Source: an uncultured Methanobrevibacter sp. (GTDB taxonomy: Archaea > Methanobacteriota > Methanobacteria > Methanobacteriales > Methanobacteriaceae). Taken from it: a stretch of 10,350 bases of DNA. This document shows, in pieces, positions 1-7,045 of the stretch. The position numbers were made by a program, and so were the translations under genes. The DNA lies in assembly GCA_902795935.1 (NCBI GenBank), contig CADBMS010000138.1:1-10350 (forward strand). The letters run 5' to 3'. Within the stretch, counting starts at the first letter, position 1. Every line of letters starts with the position of its first letter. The notes beneath the pieces are model-generated. The model was not told the DNA's origin and ran no database searches. It saw only the letters and a program-made list of their open reading frames with translations.

Positions 1-85
1 AGGAGCCCTAATTATATCCCAAGGATTTTACTCAAAAAAGACCATACAACAACTATCTGAGAACTAAAAAATTCAGAGCCCTAAA
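1..85 (+). repeat. dispersed direct repeat, block 1, copy A
   Basis: This 85-nt block aligns without gaps to 7170-7254 with roughly eight mismatches by eye. Both copies encode a GFYSK-containing peptide and both have TAA at the codon after SEN. The repeat begins at the window edge, so its true left boundary is unknown. Confidence 0.85.
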
Positions 86-475
86 AGGTTTATTTAAAAT
101 GTCAACAATATTATAACTTGTAAAGGGATTTATTGATATCATATATAATAATATACCATTTACATTATTTATATACTTCTATTTTTAAAACAAAGAAACA
201 TAAACACTTAAAAGCACTATAACTTGCATTTCAAGTTATAAAAATATCCACATATAATCAACATGTTTAATATAAAAAGAGAAGCATTCCATCAAAATAA
301 AACTTCATCAAAGAGCATTGAATTTAACTAACCGCAAAACACGATTTAATCAATTTTAAAAATCAAACAATAATCTATTTAAATTATACTGAATTTAAAT
401 ATTCCAAAAATTAATACAACAATATAACAACTCACAAATAAAGAAATGGATCACATGTAATCATGACAATATTAG
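86..475. other. gene-free stretch inside the transposase remnant
   Basis: About 390 nt of A/T-rich sequence with no open frame of useful length on either strand. In copy B the two repeat blocks are only about 67 nt apart, whereas here they are about 400 nt apart. Either copy B has an internal deletion or this stretch is an insertion; a decayed middle part of the transposase is the simpler reading. The only structure I see is a 9-bp inverted repeat at 218-240 and a direct partial copy of one arm at 112-120. Confidence 0.5.
218..240. repeat. perfect 9-bp inverted repeat with 5-nt loop
   Basis: TATAACTTG at 218-226 is followed by CATTT and then CAAGTTATA at 232-240, a perfect inverted repeat. 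The same TATAACTTG word also occurs in direct orientation at 112-120. No gene starts nearby, so an operator role is unsupported. It may be an end of a vanished small element. Confidence 0.45.
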
Positions 476-482
476 AAAGATC

Positions 483-737
483 CAATATCAGCAGTATTAA
501 AAGATTTTATAAGAAAACATATCATAAAACACTTTCAACGACAAATACAATACTTAGATTATAAAAATATAGAAAAAACATCAAACAAATTAGAAAATTA
601 CTACAGACAAACCACCCTAGAAAAAATAAAGAAAACATACAAAACCAAACAAGGAATCCTAACATTTATACCCTATCAAATGAAAAAAAAATGGACCAAA
701 AAACACGGAAAATAAAATAAACCTATAAAATTTTACA
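483..737 (+). repeat. dispersed direct repeat, block 2, copy A
   Basis: This block aligns with 7321-7570 over about 250 nt. It covers the C-terminal transposase frame and about 20 nt beyond its stop. Similarity ends at the shared word ATAAAATTTTACA (725-737). After that the two copies diverge completely, so this is either the element boundary or a truncation point. Confidence 0.8.
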
Positions 738-941
738 TCCTCCAAAAAACCAAATAGTAAACACAACAATATTCATTTAAATAAACAATAACCAGTAAAA
801 AACAAGCCATTCCAAAAAAAACTAAAACTTAACACTACAAAACATAAACAAAGTAATAACAGATCACAAATAACAAAATTAATAAAAATTAGAAAAAATT
901 AAGTTGACGACATTGATATTTTTGTCTTATAAATAAAAAGT
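716..941. other. intergenic region upstream of the chelatase-like gene
   Basis: Past the end of the repeat at 737 there is A-rich, G-poor sequence with no open frame, RNA gene or recognisable repeat. The nucleotide skew (A far above T, C above G) resembles the transposase remnant, so part of it may be further decayed mobile DNA. I see no riboswitch-like structure. Confidence 0.45.
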
Positions 942-961
942 TATTAAAGTTTACTTTAATA
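942..961. promoter_or_regulatory. 8-4-8 palindrome, candidate operator of the chelatase-like gene
   Basis: TATTAAAG (942-949), TTTA, CTTTAATA (954-961) form a perfect inverted repeat. It ends 19 nt before the putative TATA box, a position where an archaeal dimeric regulator could act on TBP/TFB recruitment. The regulator is unknown. In a region this AT-rich, an 8-bp inverted repeat can also arise by chance. Confidence 0.4.
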
Positions 962-969
962 TAATTAAA

Positions 970-990
970 TAATGGTTAAATTTATATATT
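970..990 (+). promoter_or_regulatory. archaeal promoter (BRE plus TATA box) of the chelatase-like gene
   Basis: TTTATATATT at 981-990 fits an archaeal TATA box, and the purine-containing GGTTAAA just upstream could serve as BRE. Archaeal transcription usually starts about 25 nt downstream of the TATA centre, here about 1008-1014. That is almost exactly at the ATG at 1012. It would give either a leaderless message from 1012 or a leader of about 55 nt for a start at 1066. Confidence 0.55.
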
Positions 991-1011
991 TAAGTTTATT
1001 TAATATAACTC

Positions 1012-4000
1012 ATGCATCAGAACAATAATGATGTATTTATATATAAATTCATAGGAGGTGAAAAGATTCGAAATAAAATAATAATATTCTTAATCTTAAT
1101 GACAACATTATTCATTATACACCCAGCATTTGCTGAAGAAACCAACACAACACAACTAAGTAATATGCCAACAGAACCAACAACAGACACAACACCAGAA
1201 CATATAAGTACTCAAACAACAACCCAACCAATAAAAAATACAAATTACAATAGAGAAATAGACTTGGATATAACCCCCGAACATCAAGAGGCCCTTGAAA
1301 ACCACCCCCCAATCATAGATGTTAAATCAAAAAGTGGTAAAAAAATAGACGATTACACACTAAAAAAAACAAATACCACAAATTACAAGATACAATTCAC
1401 AGATGATGAAGATGAATACAACTTAAATGTAACAGTATTAGGACATAAAAGTGAAATAATAAATATAAAAACATTATTAGATCCAAATACAACATTATAC
1501 GCTGCTAAACAATCATTAAGGCCAATAGCTTACAATTTACTTATAATAAGTGGATCCTCAACTTATGCAAAACCAACCCTTGATTCAAATATTGCCTTAA
1601 GAAATGAAGGATACTACCACAATTTACGATTCTTTACACCAGAAGACATAACAAGTGCAAAAGATGAAAAATTAAAATCAATTAAAGAATATATAAACAA
1701 AGCAGACACAATAATTTTAGAAATGATTGGAGTATCAAGTGCAGATACATTGTACAATCTAGTTAAAAATACAAATGTTCCAAAAATAGCCCTTAGATGT
1801 AGTTCAACATTCAATTTAGCCACATATTCCAATATTGATATTACTGACACTTTAAGAACTTATTGGGATGGTAGTGGTTCAGAAAATATGGCACGATTCC
1901 AATTAAAAGTATTAAATGATGTTGGAATGTATGTAGACCCTAATAGAATCATAACTAGCACATCATACCCAGATGTTTTTATGTATCATCCAGATTCACC
2001 AATAGCATCATTCACTAATTTTGATGAATATATTAATTGGTATAAAACTAAAGGATATAATGCAGACAAACCCACAATTGGAATTTTAATGTATCAATCC
2101 CATTTCAATAATGGAAATGGAGATATGCCAATTAGTTTATTAAGAAGTCTTGAAGAAAAAGGTATGAACGTATTATTAGTTGTAGCTAAATCAAGTAACC
2201 CTGCAAGACAAGAAGCTGTTGAAAAGTTCTTCACATCCAATGGTAAAACAATAATTAATGCATTAATTATGTGTATGGGATACAACGTCGTATTAAATAA
2301 GCCAGTTGAAAGTGCAGCATTATTTGATAATTTAGGAATACCAGTATTTGCTCCTATTTATGCATCAAATCTTGCAACATGGGAGGAAAGTACAACTGGA
2401 GCTGCTAATGAAGTATATTGGCAAGTAGCACAACCTGAAATGGAAGGACGTATAGAACCTATCCTTATGGGTGGTGTTAAAAATACTGATGAAATTGATG
2501 AATACACTCAAATAAGTATCAAACGATACACACCATTAGAAGATAGAATTGATAGAGTAACCCAAAGAGTTGTTAATTGGGTAAAATTACAATATCTTGA
2601 AAATGCTGCTAAAAAAGTTGGAATTATATATTACAACATTGCTGGTGGAAAAGATGGAGTAACTGCTTCCTACTTAAATGTTGAAAAAAGTATAAGTAAC
2701 ATATTAGTTGCTCTTAAAGAAGCAGGATATGATGTAGAAGGAGACACTAATATTGAATCATTAGTTGAATTATTCGTAACTGCTGGAAATAATGTAGGTT
2801 CATGGGCTCCTGGAGAAGTAGAAAAACTTGTAGAAGCTGGAGCAATACAAATACCATTAGAACAATACAAACAATGGTTCGCAAAATTACCAAATGAATT
2901 ACAAAATGAAGTAATAGCAAAATGGGGAGATGTCCCTGGAAATGTAATGGTTTACAATAATAATATTATTATAGCCGGTAGAATGTTTGGAAACATATTT
3001 GTAGGTGCACAACCTATGAGAGGATGGGGTGAAGATCCAGAATCAATAACTCACTCTACAACATTACCTCCAACACATCAATACATTGCATTTTACATGT
3101 GGTTACAAGAAAATATGGATGCAATAATCCATATGGGCACTCATGGAACATTAGAATGGTTACCTGGAAAAGCTGTAGGTCTAAGTGGAACCGATTGGCC
3201 AGATGTATTACTCGGAAACTTAGTTGATATTTACCCATATATCATGGATAATACTGGTGAAGGAACACAAGCTAAAAGAAGAGGAAATGCATTAATAATA
3301 GACCATTTAACAGCAACATTCATAGAATCAGGATTATATGGACATTTATCAGAATTAAATGATAAAATAAGCCAATATAAATTAACAACAGAAGATAATA
3401 GGAAAACTGCCCTGAAAGTAGAGATTATAGAATTAATTAAAATTTTAGACTTACAAACAAGTTTAGAATTAGATTTAAATGGTGAATTTGATGCTATTTT
3501 AAACAGAGTAGAAAATCATTTAATGGATATTACTTCTGCACTCATACCTTATGGATTACACTCATTTGGTGACGCATTAAGTGGTGATGAGTTAGAACAA
3601 ATGATTAATTCTATTGTAAGTTTTGATCCTGAAAATCGTGACAATGATGAATATAGAAATTATTTAAGAGAAAAATTAAGTTCAAATTATGAAATGCAAA
3701 ACTTACTTAATGCATTACGTGGAATATTCATCAATCCTTTACTTGGAGGAGACCCAGTACGTAAAGGAAGTGAAATATTAAGTACTGGATACAACTTCTA
3801 CTCATTTGATCCTAGAACTGTTCCAGATAAAGCAGCATATGCTGTTGGTTCATTATTAGCTGAAGATTTAATTAAAAATTATCAATCAGAACATGATGGA
3901 CAATATCCAGAAACCGTAGGAGTAGTTTTATGGTCTACTGAAACCATGCGTACAATGGGACAAAGTATTGGAATGATATTTCGCTTAATGGGATTAGAAC

Positions 4001-5571
4001 CAGTATGGGATTCAAGTGGAAGATTGAAAAGTTACACAGTAATTGACAGCACTACCTTAGGAAGACCTAGAATTGATGTTTTAATATCAATTAGTGGATT
4101 ATTCAGAGACACTTTTAGTTATGTAATAGAACTTCTAGATGATGCGGCTAGAGACGTAGCTAAATTAGATGAAACTGCCGATGAAAACTATGTATCTAAA
4201 CACTATCAAGCAGATTTAACTAAGTATATAAATCAGGGCTACGATTCAAAAACAAGTGAATTCTTAGCAGGTTCACGTATTTTTGGTGATGCACCACAAA
4301 CATACGGTACTGGCCTATCAGCACTTATACCCTCCACTACAGGATGGAATGACACATCAGACCTTGTAGACACATACATGAATAAAATGTCTTATATTTA
4401 TGCTCGTGGAAACTTTGGCGAACAAAGTATAGAGGCACTCACCAATACATTAAGAAATGTCGATGCTACTATCCAAGTTAGAGACAATAACTATGGATTA
4501 TATGATAATGATGACGTTTTCCAATTCTTAGGTGGTTTAACCGCTGCTGCTAGATCGGTTTCTGGCAAAGATGTGCAAGCATATATTGGTAACACACGTA
4601 AACCAACACCAGAAGTAGTTAGTTTAAAAGAATTTAACGACATGGAAATTAGTTCACGTATTAATAACCCTAAATGGATAAATGGTTTATTAGATGAAGG
4701 TTTCTCTGGAGCAAACACAATCACAAAACATATTGAACATATGTTTGGTATGGATGCTCTATTAGGAGATACTATAAGTGATAGTCAATGGAATTCTGTA
4801 GCTAAAACTATTCTTAACAATAAAGATGCATATACTAAAGCCAACAGTTATGCTTATGCTAGTGCTCTTGGTTACTTTATTGAAGCATCCCGTAGAGGTA
4901 TGTGGAATGGTCCTACTGAATTAGTTCAGCAAATTGCTAATGAATATGTTAATACTATTGCAGATTATGGCGTAGTATGTTGTCACCACACTTGTGCTAA
5001 CATACAGTTTAATAAACTCGTAGCTACACTAGCAACTCTGTCTCCAAATCAATTAAGCAAATATGTTAAAGCAGTTGAAGCTGCTACTGGACAAAATTTA
5101 GGAATAACAATTCCTACTAATTCTAGCAGCAGTAATCAAAATGTTGAAAGTGCTAAAGCTGTTAAAAGTACTTCAAGTTCTAAAACTACAGCTAAAAAAG
5201 CTTCTAAATCTTCTGAAGGTAAAACTTCAAGTGAAGGAAGTGTAGGTACAAAAGCACAACCTAATGCTAAACAAAGCCAAAGCAGTAGTAATAAAGCCCA
5301 AAATAGCCATAGTAGCCAATCATCCAGTAATAATGCACAATCTGATAGTGCAAATGCAGACTCTTCTAAATCAGACGATTCTCAAACTCAAGATGATACA
5401 GCTAATGAAAAAACTGATGAAAAAGGAGACTCTTCAGCTTCAAAAAGCTATGAAGTATACACCCCACAAGGATCATCAAACGAAACTGGAGTATCTGCAA
5501 TTGCAATTGCTGGAATTATAGCAATCCTTGCATTGTTCGGAATTGGTTATTATCACCGTAAAAGTGAATAA
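1012..5571 (+). CDS. secreted, membrane-anchored CobN/BchH-family chelatase-like protein
   Basis: This is a 1519-residue CobN/magnesium-chelatase large-subunit homologue. Seen in order: an n-region and hydrophobic signal peptide about 19-41 ending HPAFA before EETN; a Thr-rich linker about 43-85; and a full-length CobN fold about 130-1340. The fold carries HMGTHGTLEWLPGK (707-720), TGEGTQAKRR (748-757), LGRPRIDV (about 1016-1023), SGLFRD, GDAPQTYGTGL and NPKWI (1219-1223). A CCHHTC cluster sits at 1323-1328, and three of only five cysteines lie there. Then come a Ser/Lys/Asn-rich stalk about 1360-1480 with imperfect QSSSN.AQ repeats, and a transmembrane segment about 1494-1514 followed by YHRKSE. 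Known CobN and BchH insert metal into a tetrapyrrole in the cytoplasm with an ATPase partner, and no partner is in this window. I infer an extracellular, pseudomurein-spanning protein that binds or processes tetrapyrroles or metals. The ATG at 1012 is kept formally, but translation may begin at ATT 1066. Confidence 0.85.
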   Translation: MHQNNNDVFIYKFIGGEKIRNKIIIFLILMTTLFIIHPAFAEETNTTQLSNMPTEPTTDTTPEHISTQTTTQPIKNTNYNREIDLDITPEHQEALENHPPIIDVKSKSGKKIDDYTLKKTNTTNYKIQFTDDEDEYNLNVTVLGHKSEIINIKTLLDPNTTLYAAKQSLRPIAYNLLIISGSSTYAKPTLDSNIALRNEGYYHNLRFFTPEDITSAKDEKLKSIKEYINKADTIILEMIGVSSADTLYNLVKNTNVPKIALRCSSTFNLATYSNIDITDTLRTYWDGSGSENMARFQLKVLNDVGMYVDPNRIITSTSYPDVFMYHPDSPIASFTNFDEYINWYKTKGYNADKPTIGILMYQSHFNNGNGDMPISLLRSLEEKGMNVLLVVAKSSNPARQEAVEKFFTSNGKTIINALIMCMGYNVVLNKPVESAALFDNLGIPVFAPIYASNLATWEESTTGAANEVYWQVAQPEMEGRIEPILMGGVKNTDEIDEYTQISIKRYTPLEDRIDRVTQRVVNWVKLQYLENAAKKVGIIYYNIAGGKDGVTASYLNVEKSISNILVALKEAGYDVEGDTNIESLVELFVTAGNNVGSWAPGEVEKLVEAGAIQIPLEQYKQWFAKLPNELQNEVIAKWGDVPGNVMVYNNNIIIAGRMFGNIFVGAQPMRGWGEDPESITHSTTLPPTHQYIAFYMWLQENMDAIIHMGTHGTLEWLPGKAVGLSGTDWPDVLLGNLVDIYPYIMDNTGEGTQAKRRGNALIIDHLTATFIESGLYGHLSELNDKISQYKLTTEDNRKTALKVEIIELIKILDLQTSLELDLNGEFDAILNRVENHLMDITSALIPYGLHSFGDALSGDELEQMINSIVSFDPENRDNDEYRNYLREKLSSNYEMQNLLNALRGIFINPLLGGDPVRKGSEILSTGYNFYSFDPRTVPDKAAYAVGSLLAEDLIKNYQSEHDGQYPETVGVVLWSTETMRTMGQSIGMIFRLMGLEPVWDSSGRLKSYTVIDSTTLGRPRIDVLISISGLFRDTFSYVIELLDDAARDVAKLDETADENYVSKHYQADLTKYINQGYDSKTSEFLAGSRIFGDAPQTYGTGLSALIPSTTGWNDTSDLVDTYMNKMSYIYARGNFGEQSIEALTNTLRNVDATIQVRDNNYGLYDNDDVFQFLGGLTAAARSVSGKDVQAYIGNTRKPTPEVVSLKEFNDMEISSRINNPKWINGLLDEGFSGANTITKHIEHMFGMDALLGDTISDSQWNSVAKTILNNKDAYTKANSYAYASALGYFIEASRRGMWNGPTELVQQIANEYVNTIADYGVVCCHHTCANIQFNKLVATLATLSPNQLSKYVKAVEAATGQNLGITIPTNSSSSNQNVESAKAVKSTSSSKTTAKKASKSSEGKTSSEGSVGTKAQPNAKQSQSSSNKAQNSHSSQSSSNNAQSDSANADSSKSDDSQTQDDTANEKTDEKGDSSASKSYEVYTPQGSSNETGVSAIAIAGIIAILALFGIGYYHRKSE
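1053..1068 (+). promoter_or_regulatory. strong Shine-Dalgarno followed by a possible ATT start
   Basis: AGGAGGTGA at 1053-1061 is a near-perfect match to the 3' end of archaeal 16S rRNA and lies inside the annotated frame. Four nt downstream is an in-frame ATT (1066-1068). The peptide from there, (M)RNKIIIFLILMTT, is a classic signal-peptide start. No ATG, GTG or TTG lies in frame at a suitable distance. The upstream ATG at 1012 has no ribosome binding site. Confidence 0.55.
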
Positions 5572-5593
5572 ACAATAAAATTCCTTTTATTCC

Positions 5594-5644
5594 TTTTTTC
5601 ATTTTTTTTTGGCCTTGTAGAAATCCTATTTTTTTTATTTTTTT
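5594..5644 (+). terminator. T-tract terminator of the chelatase-like gene
   Basis: Four T runs follow the stop codon: 5594-5599 (6), 5602-5610 (9), 5629-5636 (8) and 5638-5644 (7). Archaeal RNA polymerase terminates at such U-tracts without a hairpin, and no stable stem is obvious. The last run touches the stop codon of the convergent ATPase gene. No matching T-tract is seen for that gene on the opposite strand. Confidence 0.65.
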
Positions 5645-6875
5645 ATATTTCGTTGCCTAATAGGAAGTCTATTATGTTTAGGTGTTTAACGCCATTTTCT
5701 GAGAAATCATGATTTTCAGTTGTAATTAAGTAAGTTTCATATTTGTCTTGAATTTTAAAAAAAGGACTAATTTCTCGTTCTAGAGTATCTTCAGTTGTTA
5801 ATCTGTATGATACTTGAATGTATTTGTATTTACCATATTTTTCACAAACAAAATCCACTTCTTTATCATTTTTTGTTTTGCCGACAGTTACTGCGTATCC
5901 TCTTCTTAAAAGTTCAACATAAACAATGTTTTCTAATATTCGTGGTATTTTTCTGGCACTTTTTTCAATTAATGCTGTGTGAAATCCATGATCCATTAAG
6001 TAATATTTTTCATTAATTGTAAGAACTTTTTTTCCTTTAATATCAAAACGGCGACATTTTGAAAGGAAAAATGTTTGCTGGATGTATTTGTTATATTTTA
6101 GTAGAGTGTCTTGTGTTGTTCGAATATTATTTCCTTTTAAGTAATTTCTAATACTTTTAGATGAGAATGTTTCACCAATATTTCCAATCATATATTTTAT
6201 AAATCTTTGTAATAAATCAATTCTTTTAATTTGAAAACGCGATATAACATCATTTAATAATATGGAATCATATATGTCTTTTAAACCTTCAATTTTCATT
6301 AAAGAATTTTTCAATGTTAAAATACCTGGCATTCCTCCGTAATTGAAATATTTCATGTATAATTCGTTTATTAAATCTTTAGTTAATGTTTCACCTTCAA
6401 TTTCTTCATGGTATTGCAGGAATTCTTTAAATGAGAATGGATAAACATTAATTTTTAAATAACGACCTGCTAAGTGTGTAGCTAATTCTCCAGATAATAA
6501 TTTTGAATTAGATCCTGTTATGTAAATATCACAATCTAAAGAAACCTTATAGCCATTAATTGATTTTTCCCAATCATTTACTTGTTGAATTTCATCAAAA
6601 AATAAATAAATTCTACCAGTACTGTTTTTTATTTTTTCAAATACTATCTTATCTAATTCTTTGGAATCTGTTATGTTTTTGTATTCTGAGGACTCAAAGG
6701 ATATGAAAATAATATTTTCCTTTTTTATACCTATAATTTGAAGTTCATCTATTATATTGTAAAGTAAGCTTGTTTTTCCAGATCGTCTAATTCCTAAGTA
6801 AACTTTAACAAAGTCTGAATCAAGATAATCATTGAATTGTTCCATATATGATTTTCTTTTAATTAGTTTAGACAT
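5643..6875 (-). CDS. AAA+ ATPase of the AAA_14/DUF4143 family
   Basis: From ATG at 6875 the protein has 410 residues, usual for this family. Numbering from the farther upstream ATG (6908): Walker A is GIRRSGKT (39-46); Walker B is IYLFFDEIQ (100-108, D105/E106); a sensor-like strand is TGSNS (131-135); LAGRY is 146-150; and YPFSFKEFL (156-164) is typical of these ATPases. A winged-helix-like middle follows. The C-terminal DUF4143 part resembles PD-(D/E)XK nucleases: E326, then KEVDFV (349-354) and IQVSY (364-368), with Q and S replacing the usual E and K, so nuclease activity is doubtful. The cellular role of this family is not established. I prefer the start MSKLIKRKSY because homologues begin near LIKR and AGGGGGA lies 12 nt upstream. 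The ATG at 6908 would be near leaderless. It converges with the chelatase-like gene across 71 nt. Confidence 0.88.
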   Translation of the reverse strand: MSKLIKRKSYMEQFNDYLDSDFVKVYLGIRRSGKTSLLYNIIDELQIIGIKKENIIFISFESSEYKNITDSKELDKIVFEKIKNSTGRIYLFFDEIQQVNDWEKSINGYKVSLDCDIYITGSNSKLLSGELATHLAGRYLKINVYPFSFKEFLQYHEEIEGETLTKDLINELYMKYFNYGGMPGILTLKNSLMKIEGLKDIYDSILLNDVISRFQIKRIDLLQRFIKYMIGNIGETFSSKSIRNYLKGNNIRTTQDTLLKYNKYIQQTFFLSKCRRFDIKGKKVLTINEKYYLMDHGFHTALIEKSARKIPRILENIVYVELLRRGYAVTVGKTKNDKEVDFVCEKYGKYKYIQVSYRLTTEDTLEREISPFFKIQDKYETYLITTENHDFSENGVKHLNIIDFLLGNEI

Positions 6876-6887
6876 ATAAAATAACAT

Positions 6888-6943
6888 TCCCCCTATTTTA
6901 TTTATCATCTTATACTAAGATATGATTTAATAAATATAAAAAA
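6888..6943 (-). promoter_or_regulatory. promoter and Shine-Dalgarno of the ATPase gene
   Basis: On the minus strand TTTATATTTA (plus positions 6931-6940) is a plausible TATA box. It predicts transcription from about 6910. AGGGGGA (plus positions 6888-6894) is the only purine-rich ribosome binding site and favours the ATG at 6875, though 12 nt is a long spacing. The TATA box lies at the edge of the 41-bp repeat array. Confidence 0.45.
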
Positions 6944-7045
6944 CTATCCGTATAGACTAAGATTAATTTTTAAAAATTAAAAAACTATCTGTATAGACTA
7001 AGATTAATTTTTAAAAATTAAAAAACTATCAGTTTATACTAACAT
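6900..7045. repeat. tandem array of a 41-bp repeat
   Basis: Two nearly identical units (6941-6981 and 6982-7022) read AAACTATC, then YGTATAGACTAAGATTAA, then an A/T-rich tail. They differ at essentially one position. A partial third unit follows at 7023-7045, and a diverged unit in phase precedes them at about 6900-6940. Units abut with no spacer. The array ends one base before the ATG-like start of transposase remnant B. The core word ACTAAGATTA recurs inverted beyond the remnant's other end, so the unit may be a duplicated end of the insertion sequence. Confidence 0.8.

Larger units (their letters stand above)
1..715 (+). pseudogene. decayed transposase remnant, copy A (5' end outside window)
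   Basis: Two recognisable blocks of a transposase-like reading frame survive. Block 1 (1-85) reads GALIISQGFYSKKTIQQL then SEN, a TAA stop, and KIQSPK. Block 2 (476-715) is open for 79 codons, starts around KDPISAVLKDFIR and ends in a basic tail KKWTKKHGK before TAA. Both blocks recur at 7170-7254 and 7321-7570, which is what identifies them as one dispersed element. The roughly 390 nt between them have stops in all frames and no convincing protein. The 79-codon piece has no credible start or ribosome binding site and is preceded by the in-frame stops TGA and TAG. I infer a dead insertion-sequence transposase; I cannot assign the IS family, and catalytic residues are not identifiable. Confidence 0.65.

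Noticed and set aside
463..565. Short ATG-initiated frame MTILERSNIS as a small gene
   Set aside because: It has no ribosome binding site and lies out of frame with the conserved transposase block that recurs at 7321-7570. It is best explained as a shadow frame in decayed DNA.
716..1011. Cobalamin riboswitch upstream of the CobN-like gene
   Set aside because: No B12-box-like conserved core or multi-stem structure is visible. The predicted transcription start near 1012 leaves essentially no leader for one.
1115..4724. Several 60-78-codon minus-strand frames within the chelatase-like gene
   Set aside because: They are antisense to a strongly supported long CDS, lack ribosome binding sites and show no domain-like sequence.
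5264..5521. 85-aa + strand frame inside the stalk region
   Set aside because: It overlaps the stalk and anchor of the large CDS in another frame, has a repetitive composition that is a by-product of the Ser-rich codons, and has no ribosome binding site.
1012..5571. Assignment as cobN of cobalamin synthesis or as an F430 chelatase
   Set aside because: The signal peptide and C-terminal anchor put the domain outside the cytoplasm, and no CobS/CobT or ChlI/ChlD partner is present. F430 nickel insertion is done by CfbA, a different family. No gene symbol is given.
6900..7045. 41-bp repeats as a CRISPR array
   Set aside because: The units abut directly with no spacers, there are only about four, and no cas gene is nearby.
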